Shown: one piece after another, positions 9,805 through 17,709 of the stretch
Layout: the number at the start of each line of letters is the position of its first letter
How positions within the stretch are numbered: the stretch's first letter is position 1
Origin: Pontibacter kalidii
GTDB lineage: Bacteria; Bacteroidota; Bacteroidia; Cytophagales; Hymenobacteraceae
Length of the DNA stretch: 64,000 nt
NCBI RefSeq assembly: GCF_026278245.1
Contig: NZ_CP111079.1
Coordinates: 3,536,501-3,600,500, forward strand
Reading direction: 5' to 3'
Position numbers and translations under genes: made by a program
Notes under the pieces: model-generated
What the model was told of the DNA's origin: nothing
Seen by the model: only the letters and a program-made list of their open reading frames with translations
The model's database searches: none

Positions 9805-12423
9805 ATGAACTTTAATAACTATACCATCAAAGCCCAGGAGGCCATTCAAAAGGCCACCGAGATAGCCGGCGGCAACCAGCAGCAGGCGATCGAGACCGGG
9901 CATATCTTAAAAGCCATACTGGAGACAGACGAGAACGTCACCAACTTCCTGCTCCAGAAACTCAACATCAACGGCAACATCCTGCACACCAAGCTCGACG
10001 AGATCGTGGCAGCTTACCCGAAAGTGAGCGGCGGCAGTCCGTACCTGGCTAATGATGCGGCAGCGGCCCTGCAGAAAGCCACTTCCTACTTAAAAGAATT
10101 CGGCGATGAGTATGTGGCCATCGAGCACATGCTGCTGGGGATACTGGCTGGTCGCGATAAGGTGGCTGGCTTGATGAAGGATGTTGGGTTTAATGAGAAG
10201 GACCTTAAAAAAGCGATCAAGGAACTACGCGGTGGTGCCAAGGTAACGGATCAGAACGCCGAAGCCAAGTATAACTCGCTCAAGCGCTATGCCCGTAACC
10301 TCAACGAGATGGCCCGCAGCGGTAAGATCGACCCGGTGATTGGTCGTGACGAAGAAATTCGCCGCGTGCTGCAGATCCTGAGCCGCCGCACCAAGAACAA
10401 CCCGGTGCTGCTGGGTGAGCCTGGTGTGGGTAAAACCGCTATCGTGGAAGGTCTGGCGCAACGCATTGTATCCGGCGACGTGCCGGAAAACCTGAAGAAC
10501 AAAACGCTGATGAGCCTGGACATGGGTCTGCTGGTGGCAGGTGCCAAGTATAAAGGCGAGTTTGAGGAGCGTCTGAAGGCGGTGATCAAAGAGGTGGTGG
10601 ATGCCGAAGGCGAAATCGTATTGTTCATCGACGAGATCCATACCTTGATTGGTGCCGGTGCGGGTGGCGACAGCGCCATGGACGCCGCCAACCTGCTGAA
10701 GCCAGCTTTGGCTCGTGGCGAGCTGCATGCCATCGGTGCGACTACGCTGAAAGAGTATCAGAAGTATATCGAGAAAGACAAAGCCTTGGAGCGTCGTTTC
10801 CAGGCGGTAATGGTGGATGAACCAAGCGTACAGGATGCCATTTCCATACTGCGCGGTATCAAGGATAAGTATGAAGTACACCACGGGGTGCGCATTAAGG
10901 ATGATGCCATCATTGCTTCCGTAGAGTTATCGAATCGCTATATTACCGACCGCTTTTTGCCGGACAAGGCCATTGACCTGATGGACGAAGCGGCGGCCAA
11001 GCTGCGCATTGAGATCGACTCGCTGCCGGTAGAACTGGACGAGATTCAGCGCCGCATCATGCAGCTGGAGATTGAGCGGGAGGCCATCCGCCGCGAAAAC
11101 GACCGCGACAAAGAAGCTGTCCTTTCGAAAGAGATTGCTGAGTTATCCACCAAGCGCGATGACCTGAAAGCCAAGTGGCAGAACGAAAAACAGATCATCG
11201 AAGGCATCCAGAAAGAGAAAGAAAACATCGAAAACTATAAGCTCGAAGCCGAGCAGGCCGAACGCAGTGGCGACTATGGCCGCGTGGCGGAGCTGCGTTA
11301 CGGCAAGATTCAGGAAGCGGAGGCGAAGCTGAAGGAGCTGCAGGAGCAGGTGCGCCAGATGCAGGGCGAGAATCCGATGCTGAAGGAGGAAGTGAACGCC
11401 GAAGACATTGCCGAAGTAGTGGCCAAGTGGACCGGTATACCGGTTAGCAAGATGCTGCAATCCGACCGCGAAAAACTGCTGCACCTGGAAGAAGAACTGG
11501 GCAAACGCGTAGCCGGTCAGGAAGAAGCGATAGAGGCTATTTCTGATGCGGTGCGTCGAAGCCGCGCCGGTATGCAGGACCCGAAGCGCCCGATCGGTTC
11601 GTTCATCTTCCTGGGCACGACCGGTGTGGGTAAAACCGAGCTGGCTAAAGCGCTGGCTGATTACCTGTTCAACGACGAAAACGCGATGGTGCGTATCGAC
11701 ATGAGCGAGTACCAGGAGCGCCATGCCGTGAGCCGTATGATCGGTGCACCTCCGGGCTATGTGGGCTACGATGAGGGCGGTCAGTTGACAGAAGCCGTGC
11801 GCCGCAAGCCCTACTCGGTGGTACTGCTCGACGAGATAGAGAAAGCGCACCCGGACGTGTTCAACATCCTGCTGCAGGTGCTCGACGACGGTCGCCTGAC
11901 CGACAGCAAAGGCCGTGTGGTGAACTTCAAGAACACGATCATCATCATGACCTCGAACATCGGTTCGCACATCATTCAGTCTAATTTTGAGACCATGGAT
12001 GAGTTCAACCACGACGAAGTGATCGAGCGTACCAAGGATGAAGTCTTCGAATTGCTGAAGAAGTCGGTAAGGCCGGAGTTCCTGAACCGAATTGATGAAC
12101 TGGTGATGTTCCGTCCATTGAGCCGGGGCGATATCCGCAAAATTGTGCAGATCCAGTTCGGACACATCCAGGATCGCCTGGAAGAAGCCGGTATCCGCCT
12201 CATCGCGACTGACGAGGTACTGGATTACCTGGGCGAGCAGGGCTACGATCCGCAGTTCGGCGCACGTCCGCTGAAGCGCGTAATCCAGCGCCAGGTACTC
12301 AACGAATTGTCGAAAGAGATCCTGGCCGGCACCATCAGCAAAGACGCTGTAGTGGAGGCTGTGCTGGAAGGCGGCAAGATCAGGTTCAATAACATTGATG
12401 TGGAGATTCCGACCGACAAGTAA
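9805..12423 (+). CDS. clpB: ClpB disaggregase (AAA+ chaperone)
   Basis: An 872-residue Hsp104-type disaggregase that, with DnaK, threads and solubilises heat-aggregated proteins in the cytosol. Domains in order: Clp N-terminal double repeat (about 1-145), AAA-1 with Walker A GEPGVGKT (about 203-210) and Walker B LFIDEIH, coiled-coil M domain (about 410-525, Glu/Lys-rich), AAA-2 with Walker A GTTGVGKT (about 603) and Walker [10 protein letters not shown], and the Clp C-terminal domain with [16 protein letters not shown]. All catalytic elements are intact and length is normal. Single-gene unit with its own terminator. Confidence 0.98.
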   Translation: MNFNNYTIKAQEAIQKATEIAGGNQQQAIETGHILKAILETDENVTNFLLQKLNINGNILHTKLDEIVAAYPKVSGGSPYLANDAAAALQKATSYLKEFGDEYVAIEHMLLGILAGRDKVAGLMKDVGFNEKDLKKAIKELRGGAKVTDQNAEAKYNSLKRYARNLNEMARSGKIDPVIGRDEEIRRVLQILSRRTKNNPVLLGEPGVGKTAIVEGLAQRIVSGDVPENLKNKTLMSLDMGLLVAGAKYKGEFEERLKAVIKEVVDAEGEIVLFIDEIHTLIGAGAGGDSAMDAANLLKPALARGELHAIGATTLKEYQKYIEKDKALERRFQAVMVDEPSVQDAISILRGIKDKYEVHHGVRIKDDAIIASVELSNRYITDRFLPDKAIDLMDEAAAKLRIEIDSLPVELDEIQRRIMQLEIEREAIRRENDRDKEAVLSKEIAELSTKRDDLKAKWQNEKQIIEGIQKEKENIENYKLEAEQAERSGDYGRVAELRYGKIQEAEAKLKELQEQVRQMQGENPMLKEEVNAEDIAEVVAKWTGIPVSKMLQSDREKLLHLEEELGKRVAGQEEAIEAISDAVRRSRAGMQDPKRPIGSFIFLGTTGVGKTELAKALADYLFNDENAMVRIDMSEYQERHAVSRMIGAPPGYVGYDEGGQLTEAVRRKPYSVVLLDEIEKAHPDVFNILLQVLDDGRLTDSKGRVVNFKNTIIIMTSNIGSHIIQSNFETMDEFNHDEVIERTKDEVFELLKKSVRPEFLNRIDELVMFRPLSRGDIRKIVQIQFGHIQDRLEEAGIRLIATDEVLDYLGEQGYDPQFGARPLKRVIQRQVLNELSKEILAGTISKDAVVEAVLEGGKIRFNNIDVEIPTDK

Positions 12424-12446
12424 GTATAAGTTTAAAGTATAGCTGC

Positions 12447-12488
12447 AACCCCCGCTATTCCATTGGAGTGGCGGGGGTTTGTATTTTT
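12447..12488 (+). terminator. Terminator after clpB
   Basis: Perfect arms AACCCCCGC / GCGGGGGTT with a 15-nt loop, followed by a T-rich tract. Confidence 0.88.
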
Positions 12489-12489
12489 C

Positions 12490-12614
12490 TACCGCGAGCT
12501 TTCAGCTCGTGGTTTTGCCTGAGGCCAGCTTTCAGCTGGCGAAAGTATAAAGAACAGATTACACCAGCTGAAAGCTGGCACTGTGGGGAACCACGAGCTG
12601 AAAGCTCGCGATAG
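12490..12614. repeat. REP/BIME element downstream of RAYT gene
   Basis: Four hairpins in mirror order: CGAGCTTTCAGCTCG (12495-12509), CCAGCTTTCAGCTGG (12525-12539), then their complements CCAGCTGAAAGCTGG (12564-12578) and CGAGCTGAAAGCTCG (12594-12608). The whole forms one large inverted repeat with an AAGTATA word at its centre. Pairing of two REP types around a RAYT gene is typical of BIMEs. Confidence 0.88.
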
Positions 12615-12618
12615 GAGA

Positions 12619-13167
12619 TCATTCTATCAAGATAACATCAACCAAGCCTTTTTTGCCAGCATAGTCTCTTGCGCTGCTGTAGAGGTACTCCCAGGGTTCT
12701 TCCACAAAACCAGCCTCAACAGGGTTCTGGTGCAGGTAGTCGAGGCGCTGCTGCATCATCTGGTTGGTGGATAATTCAATAGGGTGGTTATGGTGCTGCC
12801 AAAACTGAAAGGTCTCAATGTTTGGATTCAGCCTGCCAGCTCTCCGGAACATCCACAGCATCCTTTCCTTCCGGCTTTCCTGGTTATGCTCTTCTATTAG
12901 CTGAAGTATGGCCTTAGCTGTGTGCCGTTTCATATCCCGCATTATACCTTCGATGGGTTCTTTGTTGCTGCCTATAATTAAATGCACATGGCTGCTCATC
13001 AGGCACCAGGCATATACTTCCAGCCCTTTGTGTTTGATGCAGTACTGCAGGCTTTCTGTTACCACATCTTTATACTCCCGCCGTACAAACACATCCATCC
13101 AGTTCACGACAGCAAACGACACAAAGTATAACTTCGACTGGTCCCGGAATTTATAGTTGCGGCTCAT
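12619..13167 (-). CDS. REP-associated tyrosine transposase (RAYT, IS200/IS605-like Y1)
   Basis: A 182-residue HUH endonuclease of the RAYT group, single-copy relatives of IS200 transposases that act on REP palindromes and are thought to spread them. The metal-binding HUH motif is H60-V-H62 in LMSSHVHLI; the catalytic Tyr is most likely Y144 in RLDYLHQNPVEAGFV, the family's YxxxNP motif. Both are intact. Matching REP arrays lie on each side (12490-12614 and 13214-13302), the arrangement called a REPtron. No IS ends or target duplications are visible, so it is probably domesticated. Base use does not differ obviously from its neighbours. Confidence 0.92.
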   Translation of the reverse strand: MSRNYKFRDQSKLYFVSFAVVNWMDVFVRREYKDVVTESLQYCIKHKGLEVYAWCLMSSHVHLIIGSNKEPIEGIMRDMKRHTAKAILQLIEEHNQESRKERMLWMFRRAGRLNPNIETFQFWQHHNHPIELSTNQMMQQRLDYLHQNPVEAGFVEEPWEYLYSSARDYAGKKGLVDVILIE

Positions 13168-13213
13168 GCCTTCCTTAACTGAACAGCAGAAAGTATAGTT
13201 ACAGTTAACTATT

Positions 13214-13302
13214 CTCTACCGCGAGCTTTCAGCTCGTGGTGGTACATGATGCCAGCTTGTAGCTAGCGAAAGTATAAAGCAACGCTAGCGACAAGCTGGC
13301 CC
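13214..13302. repeat. REP/BIME element upstream of RAYT gene
   Basis: CGAGCTTTCAGCTCG hairpin within 13216-13239, identical to the downstream copy, then GCCAGCTTGTAGCTAGC (13251-13267), an AAGTATA word, and the diverged complement GCTAGCGACAAGCTGGC (13284-13300). Marks the start side of the RAYT gene. Confidence 0.85.
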
Positions 13303-13325
13303 CACATTCGTTCCAAGCCGGAAGC

Positions 13326-13355
13326 TTGAATTAGGCGTACTTATTTTATATTTTG
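13326..13355 (+). promoter_or_regulatory. Possible promoter of the CE1-like esterase
   Basis: TTG at 13326-13328, 18 bp, then TATATTTTG (13347-13355), which carries one base more than TAnnTTTG. ATG follows 22 bp later. Weak match. Confidence 0.35.
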
Positions 13356-13377
13356 CATAATCTATACTTTAAAGAAA

Positions 13378-14229
13378 ATGCAAAACAAAGTTTATACTTT
13401 CCTCCTGCTCCTCGCCCTTTCCATACTTTCGGCCGAGGCTGCCAAAGTAGATACGCTGGTGATCCAGAGCCCCTCGATGCAGAAAACGCTGAAAGCAGGC
13501 GTGGTAACCCCGGACGGCCATCAGAAGAAAAAGAACGGCCCTTACCCGGTTTTATACTTGCTGCACGGCTACAGCGGCAATTTCAGCAACTGGCTGAAGA
13601 GCACCCCTCAGAAAGACCTGCTGCAGCAGATGGCCGATAAGTACCAGCTCATCATCGTTACCCCGGATGGCGGCTTCAGCAGCTGGTACTACGACAGTCC
13701 GGTAGACAAGGCCAGCCAGTACGAGACGTTCATCACGCAGGAGCTCCGGCAGGAGGTGGAAAGCAAGTATAAAACCATCAGCGACAGGAGCGGCCGATTC
13801 ATTTCCGGCCTGAGCATGGGCGGGCACGGCGCTTTATACTTATCGTCGCGCCACCCGGATATCTATACAGCGGCCGGAAGTATGAGCGGCGCCCTGAATA
13901 TAAACAGCATAGCACATGAAAACCTGCTCAAAAGTATAGAAGCGGTGCTGGGGCCAAAACCAGAGAACCAGGAGCTGTTTCGCCAGAGCTCCGTGGTGCA
14001 CATGGTGCCGCAGCTAAAGGCCAGTGGCGTTAAGTTTATGATCGATTGCGGCGTGGATGACTTCCTGATAGAGGATAACCGCGAGCTGCACCGCCGCCTG
14101 GTGTACGAGAAGGTGCCCCACGAATACATCGAGCGCCCGGGCGCCCACACCTGGGCTTACTGGGGCGAGGCACTGGAGTATCACTTGCTGTTCTTCCAGA
14201 AAGTTCGGGCGGAGGCGCTGGCGCAGTAA
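13378..14229 (+). CDS. Secreted alpha/beta hydrolase, putative esterase (CE1 / esterase D-like)
   Basis: A 283-residue exported serine esterase. Signal peptide ends about residue 21 (LSAEAA). The fold matches the antigen 85/feruloyl-esterase family: YPVLYLLHGYSGNFSNW near the N terminus, GLSMGGHGAL as nucleophile elbow (Ser about residue 144), an Asp in IDCGVDDFL, and the catalytic His in ERPGAHTWAYW. The length and PGxHxW ending favour acyl-ester hydrolysis on sugars or S-formylglutathione-like thioesters; the export signal argues for the former. Ends in a strong terminator shared with the convergent SpoIIAA-like gene. Confidence 0.85.
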   Translation: MQNKVYTFLLLLALSILSAEAAKVDTLVIQSPSMQKTLKAGVVTPDGHQKKKNGPYPVLYLLHGYSGNFSNWLKSTPQKDLLQQMADKYQLIIVTPDGGFSSWYYDSPVDKASQYETFITQELRQEVESKYKTISDRSGRFISGLSMGGHGALYLSSRHPDIYTAAGSMSGALNINSIAHENLLKSIEAVLGPKPENQELFRQSSVVHMVPQLKASGVKFMIDCGVDDFLIEDNRELHRRLVYEKVPHEYIERPGAHTWAYWGEALEYHLLFFQKVRAEALAQ

Positions 14230-14244
14230 GTAAATAAGTATAAA

Positions 14245-14283
14245 AACGCCCGCTGACCTTAATACCAGCGGGCGTTTCCGTTT
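14245..14283. terminator. Bidirectional terminator between esterase and SpoIIAA-like gene
   Basis: Arms ACGCCCGCTG / CAGCGGGCGT around a short loop, with A-rich sequence on the left and T-rich on the right, serving convergent genes. Confidence 0.8.
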
Positions 14284-14649
14284 CTATTCCTCCCCTGTCA
14301 GCACCCACTGCATGGCCTTCTCGCGCTCATGCAGCTCGTAATAGCGCACGCCTTTCTTCTTTACCGGGCTGATAAGGTTGGCCGCCCACTTCTGCCATAC
14401 TTTCTCGCCCACCATCGCCACGCGATCGTACGCACGGCCATGCACCAGGTCGAACAGGGCATTTTCGAGCGCTGCGCCAGGCTTCACCCAGTTCAGGTTC
14501 ACCATCTCGTAGTATAAACGGGCGGCGCCATATTGCTTCATCCGATCCCGGATCAGGTCGCGGTACAGATCAAAATCCTCGTTCGTCAGCTCACCGCTCA
14601 CCCGCACGGCCAGCATATCGTCTTTTGTTTCGGGCAGGATCTCCAGCAT
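14284..14649 (-). CDS. SpoIIAA-like (STAS/SEC14-type) protein
   Basis: A 121-residue cytosolic protein that looks like the SpoIIAA-like family: MLEILPETKDDMLAVRVSGE opening strands, a helix LYRDLIRDRMKQYG, LYYEMVNLNW, and DRVAMVGEKVWQKWAANLIS typical of the family's second half. Function in most bacteria is unknown; no phosphorylatable Ser context as in true anti-anti-sigma factors is obvious. It lies 16 bp downstream of the lactonase gene on the same strand, so the two are probably co-transcribed. Confidence 0.78.
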   Translation of the reverse strand: MLEILPETKDDMLAVRVSGELTNEDFDLYRDLIRDRMKQYGAARLYYEMVNLNWVKPGAALENALFDLVHGRAYDRVAMVGEKVWQKWAANLISPVKKKGVRYYELHEREKAMQWVLTGEE

Positions 14650-14665
14650 GGCATTTATACTTTAT

Positions 14666-15874
14666 CTAGTCCCTGAACACGATATTTACCGGCTTCTGCA
14701 CCTGCCCCTCATGGCCGGTAGCCGCGAGTTTGCCGGTGGCTTTGTCTATTTTAAAAGAGGTGATGCTGTTGGAGCGTTCGTTGGCTACCAAAAGTATGTT
14801 TCCGGAGGGGTCGATGGCGAAATCGCGGGGCCAATCGCCGCCGGTGCTCATGTGCTGCACCGGTGTTAATTTGCTCCCGCCTTCCTCAAGCGCAAACACG
14901 GCTATACTGTTATGGCCCCGGTTAGAGGCATACAGGGACTTGCCATCAGCCGATACCTTAATGGCTGCGGGGAAACTATCGCCTTTAAATTCAGCAGGAA
15001 GCGTTGTCAGCGTTTGTTCTTCCGAGAACGTTCCTTTGCCAGCGTCATACTTCATTACTGTTACCATGGAGTTGAGTTCGTGCACCAGGTAGGCATACTT
15101 GCCGCTGGGGTGGAAAGCCATGTGGCGTGGCCCTGCCCCCGGCTCTGAAGTATAAGCTACCGCTGGTGAGTGCTGCACCAGCTTTCCGTCCTCTACTTTG
15201 TAAGCAAACACTTTATCTGCCCCCAGGTCCACAGCATAGACATACTTGCCATCTGGCGAGGGCGCAATATAATGGGCATGAGGCCCCTTCTGCCGCTCCT
15301 GGTTTGGGCCGGAGCCCTTGTGCTGCACCGCGCTTGGCTGGCCGAGCTGCCCGTTATCCTGCAGTGGCAGCGCTGCCACGTTGCCGCCACTGTAGTTGGC
15401 CACCAGCACCGTGTTATCAGCTATAGAGATATAGCACGGCGCGCCTCCCTCTGAGGGCATCTGGTTCAGCAGTTTCAGCTCTTTCCCGTCCTCTCCAACC
15501 TCAAAGGCACTCACAGCGCCGCTCTTTTTCCCCTCGAACTCCTGCGTCTCGTTCACCGCGTACAGATATTTGCCAGCGTCATCCAGCGTCAGGTACGAAG
15601 GGTTCTCTCCGGCCTTAAACCCGCTCTCGTGCGTCAGCTCGCCGGTTTCGGGGTTCAGGCTGTACAGGTGTATACTTTCCGCATCGGGTTTGGCATAGGT
15701 GCCCACGTATAGCTTAGTCGTTTTCATTGTTTGAGGTTCTGATGTTTCTGTAGCTACTGTATTTTGCGGCTCAGTAGTTTGGTTACAGCCAGCCAGCGCC
15801 AGTACCATACCGGCAAGTGCCAGTACTGTTGTGTTTACCAGCTTTCGCGGGTTTAGGTTAAAAAGCTTGTGCAT
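14666..15874 (-). CDS. Lactonase family lipoprotein (6-phosphogluconolactonase-like beta-propeller)
   Basis: A 402-residue protein of the lactonase (Pgl/carboxymuconate cyclase) seven-bladed propeller family. The signal has a lipobox LALAGC, so it is a lipoprotein; cytosolic Pgl enzymes lack this, which suggests an extracytoplasmic sugar lactone substrate rather than the pentose phosphate pathway. Typical blade motifs: LYVGTYAKPDAESIHLYSLN, NPSYLTLDDAGKYLYAVNE, GPHAHYIAPSPDGKYVYAVD, GPRHMAFHPSGKYAYLVHEL, WPRDFAIDPSGNILLVANE. Upstream gene of a two-gene unit with the SpoIIAA-like protein. An in-frame Met near codon 50 (MKTTKLYVGTY) would remove the lipobox. Confidence 0.88.
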   Translation of the reverse strand: MHKLFNLNPRKLVNTTVLALAGMVLALAGCNQTTEPQNTVATETSEPQTMKTTKLYVGTYAKPDAESIHLYSLNPETGELTHESGFKAGENPSYLTLDDAGKYLYAVNETQEFEGKKSGAVSAFEVGEDGKELKLLNQMPSEGGAPCYISIADNTVLVANYSGGNVAALPLQDNGQLGQPSAVQHKGSGPNQERQKGPHAHYIAPSPDGKYVYAVDLGADKVFAYKVEDGKLVQHSPAVAYTSEPGAGPRHMAFHPSGKYAYLVHELNSMVTVMKYDAGKGTFSEEQTLTTLPAEFKGDSFPAAIKVSADGKSLYASNRGHNSIAVFALEEGGSKLTPVQHMSTGGDWPRDFAIDPSGNILLVANERSNSITSFKIDKATGKLAATGHEGQVQKPVNIVFRD

Positions 15875-16004
15875 TGTGTATAAGGTTTGAGGGTGATGCT
15901 TCTGTTAAAGGTATAAAATCCTGTCCAGGAAGTATAAGTACGGGAATTTTTCTGCCGGTGGTTTAAAGGATAAAAGAGCGCCATGTATAAGTGAACTATC
16001 GGGT

Positions 16005-16870
16005 CCAACCACCCCTGCCCCTCAGAGCTGCGCTCGCTACCTCCGACCTCTCGTTCTCGGTAGTCTAAGGAGAGGAATTTTCACCCCACCCCAGCCCTCC
16101 CCTAAAAACAGGGGAGGGAGTTTGTACTTGCTCCTTTCCCTGTCATCTCGAGTACTCTTGAGGCGGGAGCCGAAGAGAGCCAGCGTAGCTGTGAGAGATC
16201 TATCGGGAATTCTAATTAGATCTCTCCCAAAGGTCGAGATGATAGCAAGGGTGGGAGCTATCGAACCTGTTCCTATTCCTTGTCCAGAAAAGGATTATCA
16301 TCCCCCTGCCCCCTTCCAAGGGGGACTTGGTTCAAGTTGCAAAGCAGTGGCTATCGAATCTGATCCCAGTCCTTGGGTTGAGCGCCTTCTATTGATGCGG
16401 TGCTGAGCTTGCTCAGCAGCCCGGAGCGACAGCGAGGAGCAGCTTCAATAGACAGTGCGATGCCAAAGGACGAGGCCTCCCGGCCTGGAGGGAGCCAAAG
16501 TATGAATTGAAACGAGCAGCTTGTAAGGCTGAGGATGAACGGAAGCTACAAAGTATAGCTTGTTTCAAGAAGCGGGAAGCGATGGCTAAGCGAAGGCACA
16601 AGCGGACGCGTGCGCCAGTGAAAGTTTAAAGTACAGCAGCAAGTATAAACTGAAGTATAAAAGTATAGCCAAAGGTAAATCAACGGCTCTTTCGGATTGC
16701 AAATCCGAAAGAGCGGAAATGAAGGAAGCAGCGGCTATGAGAGTATAGCCAAAGTATGAAGTATGGCTCTGCGAGCCAGTCGGGTTACAAACCCGACATC
16801 ATAGAAGGCACGGGTTGCAAACCCGCACCAGCGATCGTGTGAAGAATAAACCAGCAAGTATAGCCCAAGT
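16005..16870 (-). repeat. Composite intergenic repeat, copy 1 (reverse orientation)
   Basis: Fills most of the 1.17 kb spacer (15875-17047) between the lactonase and HupE genes; no coding sequence is supported. Read on the minus strand it has the same block order as copies at 49.7 and 59.3 kb: TTGCAA-type hairpins (16781-16795, 16811-16825, 16686-16714), a GTCCGCTTGTGCC block (16592-16620), a GCTCGTTTCA block, GGCCGGGAGGCCTCGTC, GGCGCTCAACCC...TTCGATAGCC (16350-16392), the TCATCTCGA / TCGAGATGA palindrome (16143-16245), and the CCTCCCCTGTTTTTAGGGG palindrome (about 16098-16121). At least ten AAGTATA/AAGTATG words are interspersed. Confidence 0.8.
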
Positions 16871-17047
16871 ATAACTCAAACCAAAGTCATCAGCAGCTAT
16901 AAAAATCATCGGATTCATAGCGGTAAATCGCTCCTTCATCGATTTACCTGCCACTGCTGCTGCTCTTCCCTGCCACAGCATTGCATATGTAGCTACAGAT
17001 GCGTAATTTGCCACATAGCAGTATTTACATTTAAATATACTTGAGCG

Positions 17048-17641
17048 GTGTCATCTGTCTTTTCTACTTATATTGAGCTAGGCTTTAACCACATCTTTGA
17101 TTTTAAAGCCTATGACCACATGCTGTTTTTGCTGGCTCTGAGCGCCATTTACACGCTGCAGGACTGGAAAAAAGTGCTTGCCCTGGTTACCAGCTTTACC
17201 ATTGGCCACAGCGTTACGCTGGCACTGGCCACCCTGAACATCATCAGGTTCGACGCGGCCCTGATCGAGTTCCTGATTCCGGCCACCATTCTTTTCACCT
17301 GCATCATCAACTTCTTCAAGCTGAAAGGCGCAGCCTCCAAGCAGGGCACCGTCCTGTCGCTGCACAACCTGATGGCTGTTATATTTGGCCTGATCCATGG
17401 CATGGGTTTCTCCAACTTCCTGCGCCAAATGCTGGGACGCAACGGCAACATCTGGCAGCAGCTGCTGGCCTTTAACATCGGCATAGAGCTGGGGCAGTTG
17501 CTGATCGTGGGGGTACTTCTGCTGGCGGGCTTCCTGATCATGACGGTGTTCCGGGCCAAGAAGCGCGACTGGATCATGGTGCTTTCAAGCGCCGCAGCCG
17601 GTATTTCGCTCATCCTGATGATGGAAACGAACATATTCTAA
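17048..17641 (+). CDS. HupE/UreJ family membrane protein
   Basis: A 197-residue integral membrane protein with about six hydrophobic helices; the family (HupE/UreJ_2) is linked to nickel transport but many Bacteroidota members are not near nickel enzymes. Motifs: ELGFNHIFDFKAYDHMLFLLA, TSFTIGHSVTLALA and GLIHGMGFSNFL, whose His residues (HIFD, DH, GHS, IHG) could coordinate metal. GTG start at 17048. It is 68 bp upstream of an M1 peptidase gene in the same direction, a pairing frequent in Bacteroidota, which hints at metal supply to, or joint function with, the zinc peptidase. Confidence 0.85.
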   Translation: MSSVFSTYIELGFNHIFDFKAYDHMLFLLALSAIYTLQDWKKVLALVTSFTIGHSVTLALATLNIIRFDAALIEFLIPATILFTCIINFFKLKGAASKQGTVLSLHNLMAVIFGLIHGMGFSNFLRQMLGRNGNIWQQLLAFNIGIELGQLLIVGVLLLAGFLIMTVFRAKKRDWIMVLSSAAAGISLILMMETNIF

Positions 17642-17709
17642 CCTTCATACTTTAAAACTCTAACATCGACTCACCCCTAACCTATACTTCATCACCTAAC
17701 CAATACCAC

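Noticed and set aside
11143..12165. 340-codon frame antisense to clpB
   Set aside because: Shadow of the clpB reading frame, His/Gln-rich; clpB is unambiguous.
12619..13167. Complete IS200/IS605 element
   Set aside because: No left/right element ends beyond REP hairpins and no accessory TnpB; fits RAYT instead.
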